The position numbers and the translations under genes are program-made. 64,000 bases of DNA, from assembly GCF_022807975.1 (NCBI RefSeq), contig NZ_CP094358.1, positions 620,001 through 684,000 on the forward strand, written 5' to 3'. The DNA comes from Abyssalbus ytuae (GTDB lineage: Bacteria; Bacteroidota; Bacteroidia; Flavobacteriales; Flavobacteriaceae). Positions within the stretch are counted from its first letter, which is position 1. The number at the start of each line of letters is the position of its first letter. The notes under the pieces are model-generated. The model was given only the letters and a program-made list of their open reading frames with translations. It made no database searches and was not told the origin of the DNA. This document shows, one piece after another, positions 17,800-26,213 of this stretch.

Positions 17800-19092
17800 C
17801 TAATTTGAATCTGATTTTAAAGCTTCGGCAAGACTTACTTTTTTTCCGTTTTTATAAGCTACTATATAACTGGTAGTATATCCTGCCTGAACTGCTTTGT
17901 CTTTTAGCTCCAAAGCCTCCGGGTAATTGTGTGGTTGTCCGTAGAAATAACGATAAAAGTCGTCTCCCTGTTCCCTGCTAACAGGATCAAGCCCTTTAAA
18001 ATTGTATGATTTCAACTCTATTTTTGAAGAACTTGCTGCAATTTGAACTTTGAAAGAAAATTCCTGATCGTAACGGTTTTCATTTTCTGTGACTTTTTTT
18101 ATTGCTTCCTGATTTTGAATCGGTTCGTTCCCAGAATTATTTTCTACTACAGGACTGCCTGCTACCACGCTTTCAACAATTTGTTCTACTTCCTCGCTAT
18201 GATGTGTTCCTGATCCTGTATTATTTTTAACAGGCAATGCAACTTCGGTGGTTTCTTCAAGAATATCATTTTTGATTTCAAAATCTATATTTTCACCTAC
18301 ATTTTCATCAATATATTTTTTATAGCTCATTATACCTCTTACAATATTTCTTGCCAAAGCACCCTGCCCATCTTTGGATAATAAATATCTCCTTTCGTTT
18401 TTATTGGTAATAAAACCGGTTTCAATAAGCACACTGGGCATATAGGTTTGATGAAGAACAATAAATCCTGCCGATTTAACCCCTCTGTTTTTTCTGTTTA
18501 AATTTATAGTAAAATTGTCCTGAATAATTTTAGCCAGTAAAATACTCTGGTCTAAAAATTCTTCCTGCTCTATTTCTAAACCTATAAAGGATTCGGGAGA
18601 ACTTATATCATAGCCGGCATAATTAATTTCATGATTTTCCTCCAAATAAATTACCTCATTCTCTGCCTTGGCTACCTCAAAATTTTGCTTATTTGCATGT
18701 AATCCTAACACATAAGTCTCGCTACCGTACGCCTGACTGCTATGTGCATTGCAATGCACGGAAACAAATAAATCGGCCTTAGCTTTATTTGCAATTTGAC
18801 CTCTTTTAAATAAATCTACAAACACATCGGTTTTACGGGTATAGACAACTTTTATATTGGGATTTTTTTCTAATTCTTTTCCTACAAGTAATACTATTTG
18901 CAAAGCCACATCCTTTTCGTTATGCCTTTTTTTACCATCATAAGCAACCTTCCCCGGATCATGCCCTCCATGCCCTGCATCCAGAACAACAGTAAAAACA
19001 TCATCTTTGGCTTGCTTTTTGTGGCTGGCAAATGAAGAAAATATCAAAACTGAAAACAGTAACGAAAATATGACCCTAAAAAAATTTTTCAT
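17800..19092 (-). CDS. N-acetylmuramoyl-L-alanine amidase (Amidase_3) with C-terminal SPOR-like region
   Basis: A 430-residue exported enzyme that cleaves the amide between MurNAc and the stem peptide. Residues 1-23 are a signal peptide. The Amidase_3 domain at about 32-265 has the zinc ligands in LDAGHGGHDPG and SVHCNAH, an Asn/Glu segment RHNEKDVAL, and the catalytic Glu in SVLIETGFITN. A variable linker rich in Glu, Val and Asn follows (about 270-345). The last 80 residues (FKVQIAASS, SREQGDDFYRY, YPEALELKDKAVQAGY) resemble a degenerate SPOR domain, suggesting septal targeting. It is divergent from lptD with 87 bases between. Confidence 0.92.
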   Translation of the reverse strand: MKNFFRVIFSLLFSVLIFSSFASHKKQAKDDVFTVVLDAGHGGHDPGKVAYDGKKRHNEKDVALQIVLLVGKELEKNPNIKVVYTRKTDVFVDLFKRGQIANKAKADLFVSVHCNAHSSQAYGSETYVLGLHANKQNFEVAKAENEVIYLEENHEINYAGYDISSPESFIGLEIEQEEFLDQSILLAKIIQDNFTINLNRKNRGVKSAGFIVLHQTYMPSVLIETGFITNKNERRYLLSKDGQGALARNIVRGIMSYKKYIDENVGENIDFEIKNDILEETTEVALPVKNNTGSGTHHSEEVEQIVESVVAGSPVVENNSGNEPIQNQEAIKKVTENENRYDQEFSFKVQIAASSSKIELKSYNFKGLDPVSREQGDDFYRYFYGQPHNYPEALELKDKAVQAGYTTSYIVAYKNGKKVSLAEALKSDSN

Positions 19093-19179
19093 AATAAAAC
19101 AATAACGAATTAGAGTTGTTATTTATTTGGTTAAATATTTTCTAATCCATATACACAGGACAAAAAAATATACGTAAGT

Positions 19180-21915
19180 TTGACACGTCAAAAATTGAGC
19201 CACTCTGGTACAAAAATAGGATTAAAAGCATTGCTAGCAAAAAAACCTCACATACTTTTAGCTTTATTTTTATTGCTGTTCAGCATCTTAATGCGTGCGC
19301 AGGAAATCCCCGCAAACCAATCGTTAAACATACAATCTGAAAAAGAAGACTCAACATCTATATCTGTAAAGGAAGTGTTTCCCAACATAGTTGTAGCAGA
19401 CAGTGTTGCTACTGACAGTATACCAAAAGATACTGTACAACCTTTTCTTACAGATAAAATTAAATATAAGGCAAAAGATTATATGAGAATGAGTAAAAAA
19501 GAAAATCGTATTTATCTCTATAATCAGGCTGAAGTATATTACCAGGATTACGAACTGAAAGCAGGTATTATAACCATTGATTATACCAAAAATGAAGTTT
19601 ATGCAGGAAGAATAAAAGATTCTACCGGAAATTATTCACAATTACCTTATTTTAAACAGGGCTCACAGGTTGTTGAGCCTGATTCTATACGGTTTAATTT
19701 TGATACGAAAAAAGCGCTTATATGGAATTCACGGTCGGAACAGTCTATTGGCGAAACAATGAATGTTGATGCCGAGATAACAAAAAAAGAAAATGACTCG
19801 GTATATTTTTTATACGAAGGTAAGTTAACCACTTCCAGCAATCCTGACAATCCGGATTACTACATCAGGGTAAGAAAAGCAAAATTTGTTCCTAAAAAAA
19901 AGGTTATTGCCGGGTTTAGTAATATGTACCTTGCCGATGTACCTACACCCATAGCCGTTCCTTTTGCATATTTCCCTATGACCAATGAAAAACGGTCGGG
20001 AATTTTATTCCCCACATTTGGTGAAACACAAAGAAGAGGCTATTTTTTACAAAACGGTGGGTATTACTTTGCCATTAGTGATTATTTTGACCTGGCTTTA
20101 TTAGGAGATTACTATACCAACGGAAGCTACGGAATACGAAGTGAAACCAGCTATGCACTGAAGTATAAATTCAGAGGAAGTTTAAGATTCAGATATGAAA
20201 ACTTAGTAAACGGGCAAAGAGGTTTCCCTGACTATTCACGATCAGTGATTTACAATATACAGTGGACACATTCTCAAGATGCAAAAGCTAATCCGAATTC
20301 CAGGCTTTCAGCTTCTGTTAACCTTGGTAGTAACACTTATTATACAGAATCAATTAATCAGATTAACACAGCTAATTTTTTAAACAACACACTTGCTTCA
20401 TCAGTTTCCTATTCAAAGACTTTTCCGGCTTATCCATCAGTAAACTTAAGCCTTACCGCCAATCATTCTCAAAATACAAGTTCGAAAACATTCAGTACAA
20501 CCCTTCCTGCACTACAGGCCAGTATGGAACGGATATTTCCTTTTGCCAAAAGAGATGGTATTAAAAAAGGAGTTTTTCAAAATATTAATTTTCAATATAG
20601 CTTAAGAGCTGAAAACCGGGCTGAGGGAGACGAAGATGTATTATTTAAAAAAGGCATGTTTGACAATGCAAAAAACGGAGTAAAGCATAGTATCCCCATC
20701 AGTACCAACTTTAAACTTTTTAAATATTTCAGTTTAAGTATGGGAACTAACTATGAAGAGGTATGGCAATTTAAAACCATCAGAAAAAATGATTACAATA
20801 ATGAATTAGAAGAATTTACTATTGACACATTAAGTGGTTTTGACCGTTTTAACAAATATAACTTCAGTGCCAGCCTTGGAACGACGCTGTATGGTACATT
20901 TAATTTTGGAGAAAACAGAAAAATTCAGGCCATAAGACATGTAGTAAGACCCTCTATAAGTTATGGGTATACACCGGCTTTTGATCAATATTATGATGAA
21001 TATATAGCTGATGAATTCGGAAATATTAAAGAATATACCCGTTTTGAAGGAGGTTTGTTTGGCAGCCCGAGTAAAGGAAGAGCCAACAGCATGGGAATAT
21101 CATTAAGCAACGTGATTGAAGCGAAAGTGAGAGATAAGGACACCACTGTAACCGAACCTAAAAAAATAACTTTACTTAATAATTTAAACTTTAGTACGGC
21201 CTATAACTTTGAAGCAGATTCACTCGCTTGGAGCCCGGTAAGAGTCTCTGGAGGGACTTCTTTGTTCCAAAATAAAATGAGTGTAAACTTCGGGGCTACA
21301 TTAGATCCTTATGCAATAGATCCGGAAGGTAGAAAAATAGATGTTTTTAACATCGATAACGGCGGGAGTTTATTCAGGCTTACCAGTGCCAATATGAACG
21401 TAAGTTACTCTTTTTCCAGTAAAAGCTTTGAAGGGGGTGGTGACTCTCAAGTAGATAATACTGCAAGCGGAGGAAGGGATGACGATTTGTTTGGGGATTC
21501 CAGAAGCCTGGGCGAACAAATTAATTTTGATAATAATAGCAAAGATCAGGCCACTGATAAAGATATTTCATATTATAACTCCCATCTTCCGTGGGATTTA
21601 AGAATAGCTTATTCCCTTACTTATTCTAACAGTAACCGGCAAAACAGTATTACAAATAATTCTCTGATGTTTTCAGGAAACATAGAATTAACCCCAAAAT
21701 GGAAGGTAGGGGTATCATCGGGTTACGATTTTAAAAATCATGGCTTTACCTATACCCAATTCAGAATTAACCGTGATCTGGACAGCTTTAAAATTAACTT
21801 TAACTGGGTTCCCTTTAGTAACCGTGCATCGTGGTATTTCTTTATCGGGATCAAGTCATCTATGCTAAGCGACCTTAAGTGGGAACAAAGGCGTGAACCG
21901 GATAGAAACCTTTAA
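19180..21915 (+). CDS. lptD: LptD-like LPS-assembly outer membrane protein
   Basis: A 911-residue protein matching the Bacteroidota LptD group: a signal region ending in RAQEIPAN, an OstA/LptA-like beta-jellyroll at about 90-260 (KDYMRMSKKENRIYLYNQAEVYY, read as two pieces, then YYQDYELKAGIITIDY), and a large beta-barrel. It would insert lipopolysaccharide into the outer membrane. The motif PFAYFPMTNEKRSGILFPTFG fits the conserved LptD barrel entry. The start is TTG at 19180, or alternatively TTG at 19195. Neither is certain, and the first Met downstream lies after the signal helix. ridA follows 64 bases downstream. The amidase-lptD-ridA order is common in this family of bacteria. Confidence 0.88.
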   Translation: MTRQKLSHSGTKIGLKALLAKKPHILLALFLLLFSILMRAQEIPANQSLNIQSEKEDSTSISVKEVFPNIVVADSVATDSIPKDTVQPFLTDKIKYKAKDYMRMSKKENRIYLYNQAEVYYQDYELKAGIITIDYTKNEVYAGRIKDSTGNYSQLPYFKQGSQVVEPDSIRFNFDTKKALIWNSRSEQSIGETMNVDAEITKKENDSVYFLYEGKLTTSSNPDNPDYYIRVRKAKFVPKKKVIAGFSNMYLADVPTPIAVPFAYFPMTNEKRSGILFPTFGETQRRGYFLQNGGYYFAISDYFDLALLGDYYTNGSYGIRSETSYALKYKFRGSLRFRYENLVNGQRGFPDYSRSVIYNIQWTHSQDAKANPNSRLSASVNLGSNTYYTESINQINTANFLNNTLASSVSYSKTFPAYPSVNLSLTANHSQNTSSKTFSTTLPALQASMERIFPFAKRDGIKKGVFQNINFQYSLRAENRAEGDEDVLFKKGMFDNAKNGVKHSIPISTNFKLFKYFSLSMGTNYEEVWQFKTIRKNDYNNELEEFTIDTLSGFDRFNKYNFSASLGTTLYGTFNFGENRKIQAIRHVVRPSISYGYTPAFDQYYDEYIADEFGNIKEYTRFEGGLFGSPSKGRANSMGISLSNVIEAKVRDKDTTVTEPKKITLLNNLNFSTAYNFEADSLAWSPVRVSGGTSLFQNKMSVNFGATLDPYAIDPEGRKIDVFNIDNGGSLFRLTSANMNVSYSFSSKSFEGGGDSQVDNTASGGRDDDLFGDSRSLGEQINFDNNSKDQATDKDISYYNSHLPWDLRIAYSLTYSNSNRQNSITNNSLMFSGNIELTPKWKVGVSSGYDFKNHGFTYTQFRINRDLDSFKINFNWVPFSNRASWYFFIGIKSSMLSDLKWEQRREPDRNL

Positions 21916-21921
21916 ATTTTA

Positions 21922-21953
21922 TTTAATCTCAACCATAATTATTCATAACTTTG
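21922..21953 (+). promoter_or_regulatory. Candidate sigma-A promoter of ridA
   Basis: TTTA at 21922-21925, a 20-bp spacer, and TAACTTTG at 21946-21953, an exact TAnnTTTG -7 box. The predicted transcript start falls near 21960, about 20 bases before the ATG. Confidence 0.5.
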
Positions 21954-21975
21954 AATAGAAACATTTATTCTATTC
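21953..21975. promoter_or_regulatory. Perfect 8-bp inverted repeat at the ridA leader
   Basis: GAATAGAA (21953-21960), a 7-base loop, then TTCTATTC (21968-21975), ending 4 bases before the ridA ATG. It overlaps the predicted transcription start, so it could be an operator or a leader hairpin. No protein is known to bind it. Confidence 0.4.
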
Positions 21976-21979
21976 TTTT

Positions 21980-22360
21980 ATGAAAACCATCATTAAAACG
22001 GATAAGGCTCCTGCTCCAATAGGTCCCTATAATCAGGCTATTCTTGTAGATAAAACACTTTACATCTCAGGCCAGATAGCCCTCAACCCGGCTACCGGCG
22101 ACCTGGTTATGAACTCTCTTGAAGATGAAACAAAACAGGTTATGGAAAATTTAAAAGCTGTTTTGACTGCTGCTGGTATGGGATTTGACAATGTTGTTAA
22201 AACCACTATTTTTTTAAACGATATGAGCAATTTTGCCAGAGTAAATGTAGTTTACGGAAATTATATTAAGAGGGAACATGCCCCGGCCCGAGAAACCGTT
22301 GCAGTAGCGGGATTACCCAAAGCCGTGAATGTTGAAATTTCGATGATTGCAGTAAAATAA
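21980..22360 (+). CDS. ridA: RidA/YjgF family enamine/imine deaminase
   Basis: A 126-residue protein of standard length. It hydrolyses reactive 2-aminoacrylate and related enamines formed by PLP enzymes. Signatures are the N-terminal APAPIGPYNQAI, YISGQIALNP, the helix DETKQVMENLKAVL, and the C-terminal PARETVAVAGLPK with the conserved Arg that contacts the substrate carboxylate, then VEISMIAVK. It has a likely promoter of its own and a shared terminator downstream. Confidence 0.95.
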   Translation: MKTIIKTDKAPAPIGPYNQAILVDKTLYISGQIALNPATGDLVMNSLEDETKQVMENLKAVLTAAGMGFDNVVKTTIFLNDMSNFARVNVVYGNYIKREHAPARETVAVAGLPKAVNVEISMIAVK

Positions 22361-22388
22361 AAGAGGTTCTAAAAAAACCTCTTTTTTA
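22359..22388. terminator. Bidirectional intrinsic terminator after ridA
   Basis: Stem AAAAGAGGTT / AACCTCTTTT with a short A-rich loop and T-runs on both strands, placed between convergent ridA and the DUF4252 lipoprotein gene. Confidence 0.85.
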
Positions 22389-22394
22389 TATTGT

Positions 22395-22940
22395 TTACTT
22401 TTTAAAAAACTGTTTTAGTTCGTTTAACCCCTTTCCATCAATATTATTTGCATTTACAACTTTCATTAACTGCATCATTTTTTCCGGTTTCATATTATTT
22501 CCCAAAACCCTTATTAATGCAAAGCCATTTTCATTGTCATTGCCATAAATTATAATTTCATCAATGGCAGTATCGTCACCTAAATATTTCACAACTCCTT
22601 TGTGCTTACCGGAATTGAGCCTCATTAGTTCCTGGTATTTATCGTTCTTTAAGATCGATGATATTTTTCCTTTCTCTGCTTCGTATTCTGTCCTGTTATC
22701 ATCTTTTAACTTAAAAGCCAAAATATTGAGTTTTTGAACTGATTCATAAGCCTCTTTCTGTTCCGGTGTTAAATTTTCCTGATTTATATTAAGAACAGTT
22801 GAAGGGATTGTTAAAGAAATAAAGTTGGCGTTTTCTGAATTGTTTACAAAATATTTTTGCAGGCTTTCATCGTTACTACATGAAAGAGCTAAAAGGACTG
22901 TGCATACAACTGTTACAAAATTTGTGATTGATGATTTCAT
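22395..22940 (-). CDS. DUF4252 domain lipoprotein
   Basis: A 181-residue predicted lipoprotein (signal ending LLALSC, Cys at about residue 21). The body matches the DUF4252 pattern: an N-terminal FISLTIPSTVL, then LNILAFKLKDD, and a C-terminal GFALIRVLGNNMKPEKMMQLMK. The function of the family is unknown. It is the last gene of the ECF-sigma operon that starts at 24525. The paralogue at 23035-23586 is upstream, 94 bases away. Confidence 0.82.
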   Translation of the reverse strand: MKSSITNFVTVVCTVLLALSCSNDESLQKYFVNNSENANFISLTIPSTVLNINQENLTPEQKEAYESVQKLNILAFKLKDDNRTEYEAEKGKISSILKNDKYQELMRLNSGKHKGVVKYLGDDTAIDEIIIYGNDNENGFALIRVLGNNMKPEKMMQLMKVVNANNIDGKGLNELKQFFKK

Positions 22941-23034
22941 GGTGATTTTTTATTTTACATTCTGAATAAAGCAGGAAATTTTGCTGTTGACATCAAAATT
23001 CCCCGCTTCTTCCAAAATGACCGTTATTTATTTA

Positions 23035-23586
23035 CTATTTGTTTTTTCCTGCTTTCCCAAGCTGGTCTCCTCCGGGAAGGTCCATTTTCTCGGTCAATTT
23101 TGCTATCTGGCGCAGGTCAATATCTCCTGTTAAAGAAAGTAACACAGTTTCAATACCATGCCCGTTTACTTCTACTTTTACATCTTTTATTCCGGTAACA
23201 AACATTAAAAGTTCCTGAACATGGTTATCGTCTTTTCCTTCTTTTACATAAAACTTAACATTGGAATCTCCATCCCGCACTCTCATTAACTCTTCTAAGG
23301 ATGAATTTTTTAAGTGTTTATCTACCCAACCGTTAATATCTTTTGATACACCTTCATTTTCGGTAGTTATCACTTTAAAACTTGTTATACTGTTTACAAG
23401 TTTAAAAAACTCCTGGGCTTCAGGGTCATCGGTACTTACGCTCATTTTTCCCAGCATCTGAAACATTTTGGGTTGCATTGAGACAAAAGTAACCTCATCA
23501 CTGCTCTCGTATTTATCAAAAATTGATTGTCCGAATGAGAGGACTGGTAAAACCGAAAGGATTGTTATAATTATTAACTTTTTCAT
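23035..23586 (-). CDS. DUF4252 domain secreted protein
   Basis: A 183-residue protein with a Sec signal (residues 1-19, ending LSFGQ) and no lipobox. The DUF4252 body includes VTFVSMQPKMFQMLGKM, SITSFKVITTEN, ELMRVRDGDSNVKFYVKEG and ELLMFVTGIKDVKVEVNG. The last 20 residues are Gly-rich (LPGGDQLGKAGKNK). It lies 8 bases downstream of the putative anti-sigma gene, in the same transcription unit. It pairs with the lipoprotein paralogue downstream, and a shared role in the envelope is inferred. Confidence 0.82.
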   Translation of the reverse strand: MKKLIIITILSVLPVLSFGQSIFDKYESSDEVTFVSMQPKMFQMLGKMSVSTDDPEAQEFFKLVNSITSFKVITTENEGVSKDINGWVDKHLKNSSLEELMRVRDGDSNVKFYVKEGKDDNHVQELLMFVTGIKDVKVEVNGHGIETVLLSLTGDIDLRQIAKLTEKMDLPGGDQLGKAGKNK

Positions 23587-23594
23587 TTCCTAAA

Positions 23595-24029
23595 TTATTT
23601 GTTTATTAAAAATCTATTTGTGTTTTTTTCAAATTCTGATAAGTAAGTAACTCCTTGTGTACCTACATTAAAGTTTGCTGCAAAAAGTTTTAAGGCTTTT
23701 TGAGCCGATTCCAATTCTTTCTGGGTATATGCCTCTTCTAAAGAATTGGCGGGTTTATTATAGTTAAAATATACAGCTATTGTAAGAACCGCCACCGCTG
23801 CTACCGAAATCCATTTCAGATAATTGTTCTTTTTAGTTTTTAATGGAACCTGTTTGGTAAACCGTTCTTTTTTAGCATTAGAAAAATAGTTAAACATTGA
23901 TTTATATTCTTCTAAATGCGGCGCCACATTATCTTGAGAGAAATATATCTGCAATATTTTTTCTTCAGCCAAAGTTGTTTGGGCTTCAAAATATTTTTCT
24001 AATAATTTTTCTATGTTAGCTAACTCCAT
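23595..24029 (-). CDS. Putative anti-sigma factor (single-pass membrane protein)
   Basis: A 144-residue protein whose start overlaps the ECF sigma gene by 14 bases. The N-terminal 75 residues are helical and soluble (ELANIEKLLEKYFEAQTTLAEEKIL resembles the short zinc-less anti-sigma N-termini of Bacteroidota, read as ANIEKLLEKYFEAQT). One membrane helix lies at about residues 72-88 (YLKWISVAAVAVLTIAVYF), and a periplasmic tail of about 55 residues follows. Position and topology argue for an anti-sigma factor. No canonical HxxxCxxC zinc motif is present. Confidence 0.65.
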   Translation of the reverse strand: MELANIEKLLEKYFEAQTTLAEEKILQIYFSQDNVAPHLEEYKSMFNYFSNAKKERFTKQVPLKTKKNNYLKWISVAAVAVLTIAVYFNYNKPANSLEEAYTQKELESAQKALKLFAANFNVGTQGVTYLSEFEKNTNRFLINK

Positions 24030-24525
24030 AGTTATGTTTTTTTATTAATTGTTCCCTTACTGTTTTTCTGGCCCTGGAGAGTGCAACCCTCACAGCCGTC
24101 TGGTTCATATCAAGCATCTTGCCAATTTCTTCAAAATCGTATTGTTCTATGTCCCTTAATTGCAAAACCATTTTTTGTTGTTCCGGCAAATCATTCATTA
24201 TACTATTAATATGACTGACACTATCGTTATTTTCAATCTTCTTTTGTAATGATGTATTTTCATCTTTATAGTTGGTATGCACCAACTTTAAATTTGTTGC
24301 CTGTTTGGATTTTAACCGGTCGAGACAATAATTTTTAGTCATTGTCATTGCAAAAGCTTCAACATTTTTAAAATCTTTTACTTTATCACTATTAACCCAT
24401 AGCTTCATTAAAACCTCCTGGGTTGCATCTTCAGCCTCCTCGGTAGAAACAAGTAAGCGTTTTGCAAACCTAAACAGCTTATCTTTTACGGGCATCACAA
24501 TATTTAAAAATTCCCTATGTTGCAT
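24016..24525 (-). CDS. ECF-type RNA polymerase sigma factor
   Basis: A 169-residue sigma-70 family factor with region 2 (FRFAKRLLVSTEEAEDATQEVLMKLW in outline, with DATQEVLMKLW as the core) and region 4 (LPEQQKMVLQLRDIEQYDFEEIGKMLDMN, then TAVRVALSRARKTVREQL). Length is typical for ECF factors. It heads the operon sigma - anti-sigma - DUF4252 - DUF4252. Its own promoter region contains GTAACA-N15-CGTCTT, shared with the second sigma operon at 53 kb, which suggests autoregulation. It is divergent from the first S41 protease gene, with 145 bases between. Confidence 0.93.
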   Translation of the reverse strand: MQHREFLNIVMPVKDKLFRFAKRLLVSTEEAEDATQEVLMKLWVNSDKVKDFKNVEAFAMTMTKNYCLDRLKSKQATNLKLVHTNYKDENTSLQKKIENNDSVSHINSIMNDLPEQQKMVLQLRDIEQYDFEEIGKMLDMNQTAVRVALSRARKTVREQLIKKHNYGVS

Positions 24526-24570
24526 TATTTAGTTAGTTGGTATGGCAAAAAATCATGCCACTTTAAAAGC

Positions 24571-24597
24571 AAGACGAACCACCTTGAATTTTGTTAC
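24571..24597 (-). promoter_or_regulatory. Candidate ECF-dependent promoter of the sigma operon
   Basis: Read on the minus strand: GTAACA (24597-24592), a 15-bp spacer, and CGTCTT (24576-24571). The same elements with identical spacing occur before the other ECF gene at 52977-53003. AAC-containing -35 elements are typical of ECF promoters. Confidence 0.65.
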
Positions 24598-24670
24598 AAA
24601 AAATTTTTAAATTCAAATTAATGTAAGCATTTTTGTGTATTATTGACTATTTTTCAAAAAATATTGTGAA

Positions 24671-26134
24671 ATGAAAAACATATTTAAAGGATATTTCCTT
24701 ATAACTTCATTATTTTTTATTGGATTATTTACTTCCTGTAGTAATGATGATGATAATTCCCAATCGGTAACCTTAAATAATGAGGTAAATGATTTTGTAT
24801 GGAAAGGGTTGAATGAAATTTATTTATGGCAACAGGATGTTCCGAATCTGGCAGATAATAAATTTTCTTCGGAAGAATCTTACTTTAGCTTTTTAAATTC
24901 GTACAATGATCCTGAATCTCTTTTTTACGATCTTCTATATCAATATGGGCAGGTAGACAAATTTAGTTTTATTGTAGATGACTATGTTGAACTGGAAAAT
25001 TCTTTTTCAGGAATTTCTAAAAGTAATGGTGTGGACTTCAGGCTTGGTACCATTCGAGATTCTAACAACGTTTTTGGTTATGTAAGATACATTGTTAATA
25101 ATTCGGATGCCTCGGGAAAAGACATTCACCGGGGTGATTTTTTTATGGAAGTTGACGGACAACAGCTTACTATTGATAACTACTCAAGTCTTTTATTTGG
25201 TTCTAATGATACTTATACCTTAGGAATGGCTACTGTTGAAAATAGTACAATAGCGTTAAACGGAAAAACAGTTGAACTTACCAAAACAGAATTAACTGAA
25301 AATCCTATACTTATAAATAAAGTGCTTGATATTGACGGAAATAAAATAGGTTATTTAATGTATAACAGTTTTATTGCAGATTTTGACAATGAATTAAATG
25401 ATGTTTTTGGTGAATTTAAAGCCCAGGGAATTTCAGATTTAGTATTAGATTTGAGGTATAATCCGGGGGGCAGGGTAAGTACCGCAATATATCTGTCCGG
25501 AATGATTACCGGCCAATTTACCGATGAAATTTTCTCTACCGAAATTTGGAATAACAAGTATCAAACTTATTTTGAGCAAACACAACCTGATTTTCTTATA
25601 AATAAATTTACTGACAAGCTTTCCGATAATACCTCAATTAATAGTTTAAACTTAAACAAGGTATATATTTTAACTACCGAAGGTTCAGCTTCTGCCAGTG
25701 AGCTTGTAATAAATTGTCTGGAACCATATATAGATATAGTTCATATTGGAGAAACAACGACGGGTAAATATACTGCTTCCGTAACTTTATATGATTCTGA
25801 AAATTTTGACAGAGATAACGCTAATCCAAATCACACATATGCCTTACAGCCTTTGGTATTAAAATCGGCCAATGCTAATGGAAAAACGGATTACTATGAT
25901 GGATTGACCCCGGATATTTCAATTGATGAAGAAATTACAAACATGGGGATATTGGGAGAAACAGATGAACCTTATTTAGCCGAAGCCATATATCAAATTA
26001 CAGGTATAAGCAGTAAATCTGTTTCTAAAAAGAAAAAATTACTCAATTTTAAAGGAATTGCTGATGTTAAAGACTTCTCTCCTATTGGTAAGGAAATGTA
26101 TATTGATCTTGAAAAAATAAAAGCAAAAAAATAA
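24671..26134 (+). CDS. S41 family peptidase, lipoprotein (first of two)
   Basis: A 487-residue C-terminal-processing-type protease. The signal peptide ends in LFTSC (Cys at residue 23) followed by SNDDDN, so it is a lipoprotein. A PDZ-like part sits at about 120-190 (DIHRGDFFMEVDG). The S41 core includes DLRYNPGG, TTEGSASASELVI with the catalytic Ser, and IGETTTGK with the catalytic Lys. The tail ISSKSVSKKKK is basic. It is divergent from the ECF sigma operon and is followed by a strong terminator, so it is transcribed separately from its paralogue 80 bases downstream. Confidence 0.9.
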   Translation: MKNIFKGYFLITSLFFIGLFTSCSNDDDNSQSVTLNNEVNDFVWKGLNEIYLWQQDVPNLADNKFSSEESYFSFLNSYNDPESLFYDLLYQYGQVDKFSFIVDDYVELENSFSGISKSNGVDFRLGTIRDSNNVFGYVRYIVNNSDASGKDIHRGDFFMEVDGQQLTIDNYSSLLFGSNDTYTLGMATVENSTIALNGKTVELTKTELTENPILINKVLDIDGNKIGYLMYNSFIADFDNELNDVFGEFKAQGISDLVLDLRYNPGGRVSTAIYLSGMITGQFTDEIFSTEIWNNKYQTYFEQTQPDFLINKFTDKLSDNTSINSLNLNKVYILTTEGSASASELVINCLEPYIDIVHIGETTTGKYTASVTLYDSENFDRDNANPNHTYALQPLVLKSANANGKTDYYDGLTPDISIDEEITNMGILGETDEPYLAEAIYQITGISSKSVSKKKKLLNFKGIADVKDFSPIGKEMYIDLEKIKAKK

Positions 26135-26156
26135 TTTATTTGAAATATTTATTTGT

Positions 26157-26185
26157 AAATCCACTTTCTCAAGTGGATTTTTTTT
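26157..26185 (+). terminator. Intrinsic terminator after the first S41 gene
   Basis: Perfect 10-bp stem AAATCCACTT / AAGTGGATTT around a TCTC tetraloop (26167-26170), followed by a T-run at 26181-26185. Confidence 0.92.
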
Positions 26186-26213
26186 ATTTTAAATGTATGA
26201 AAGCAAAAACACG

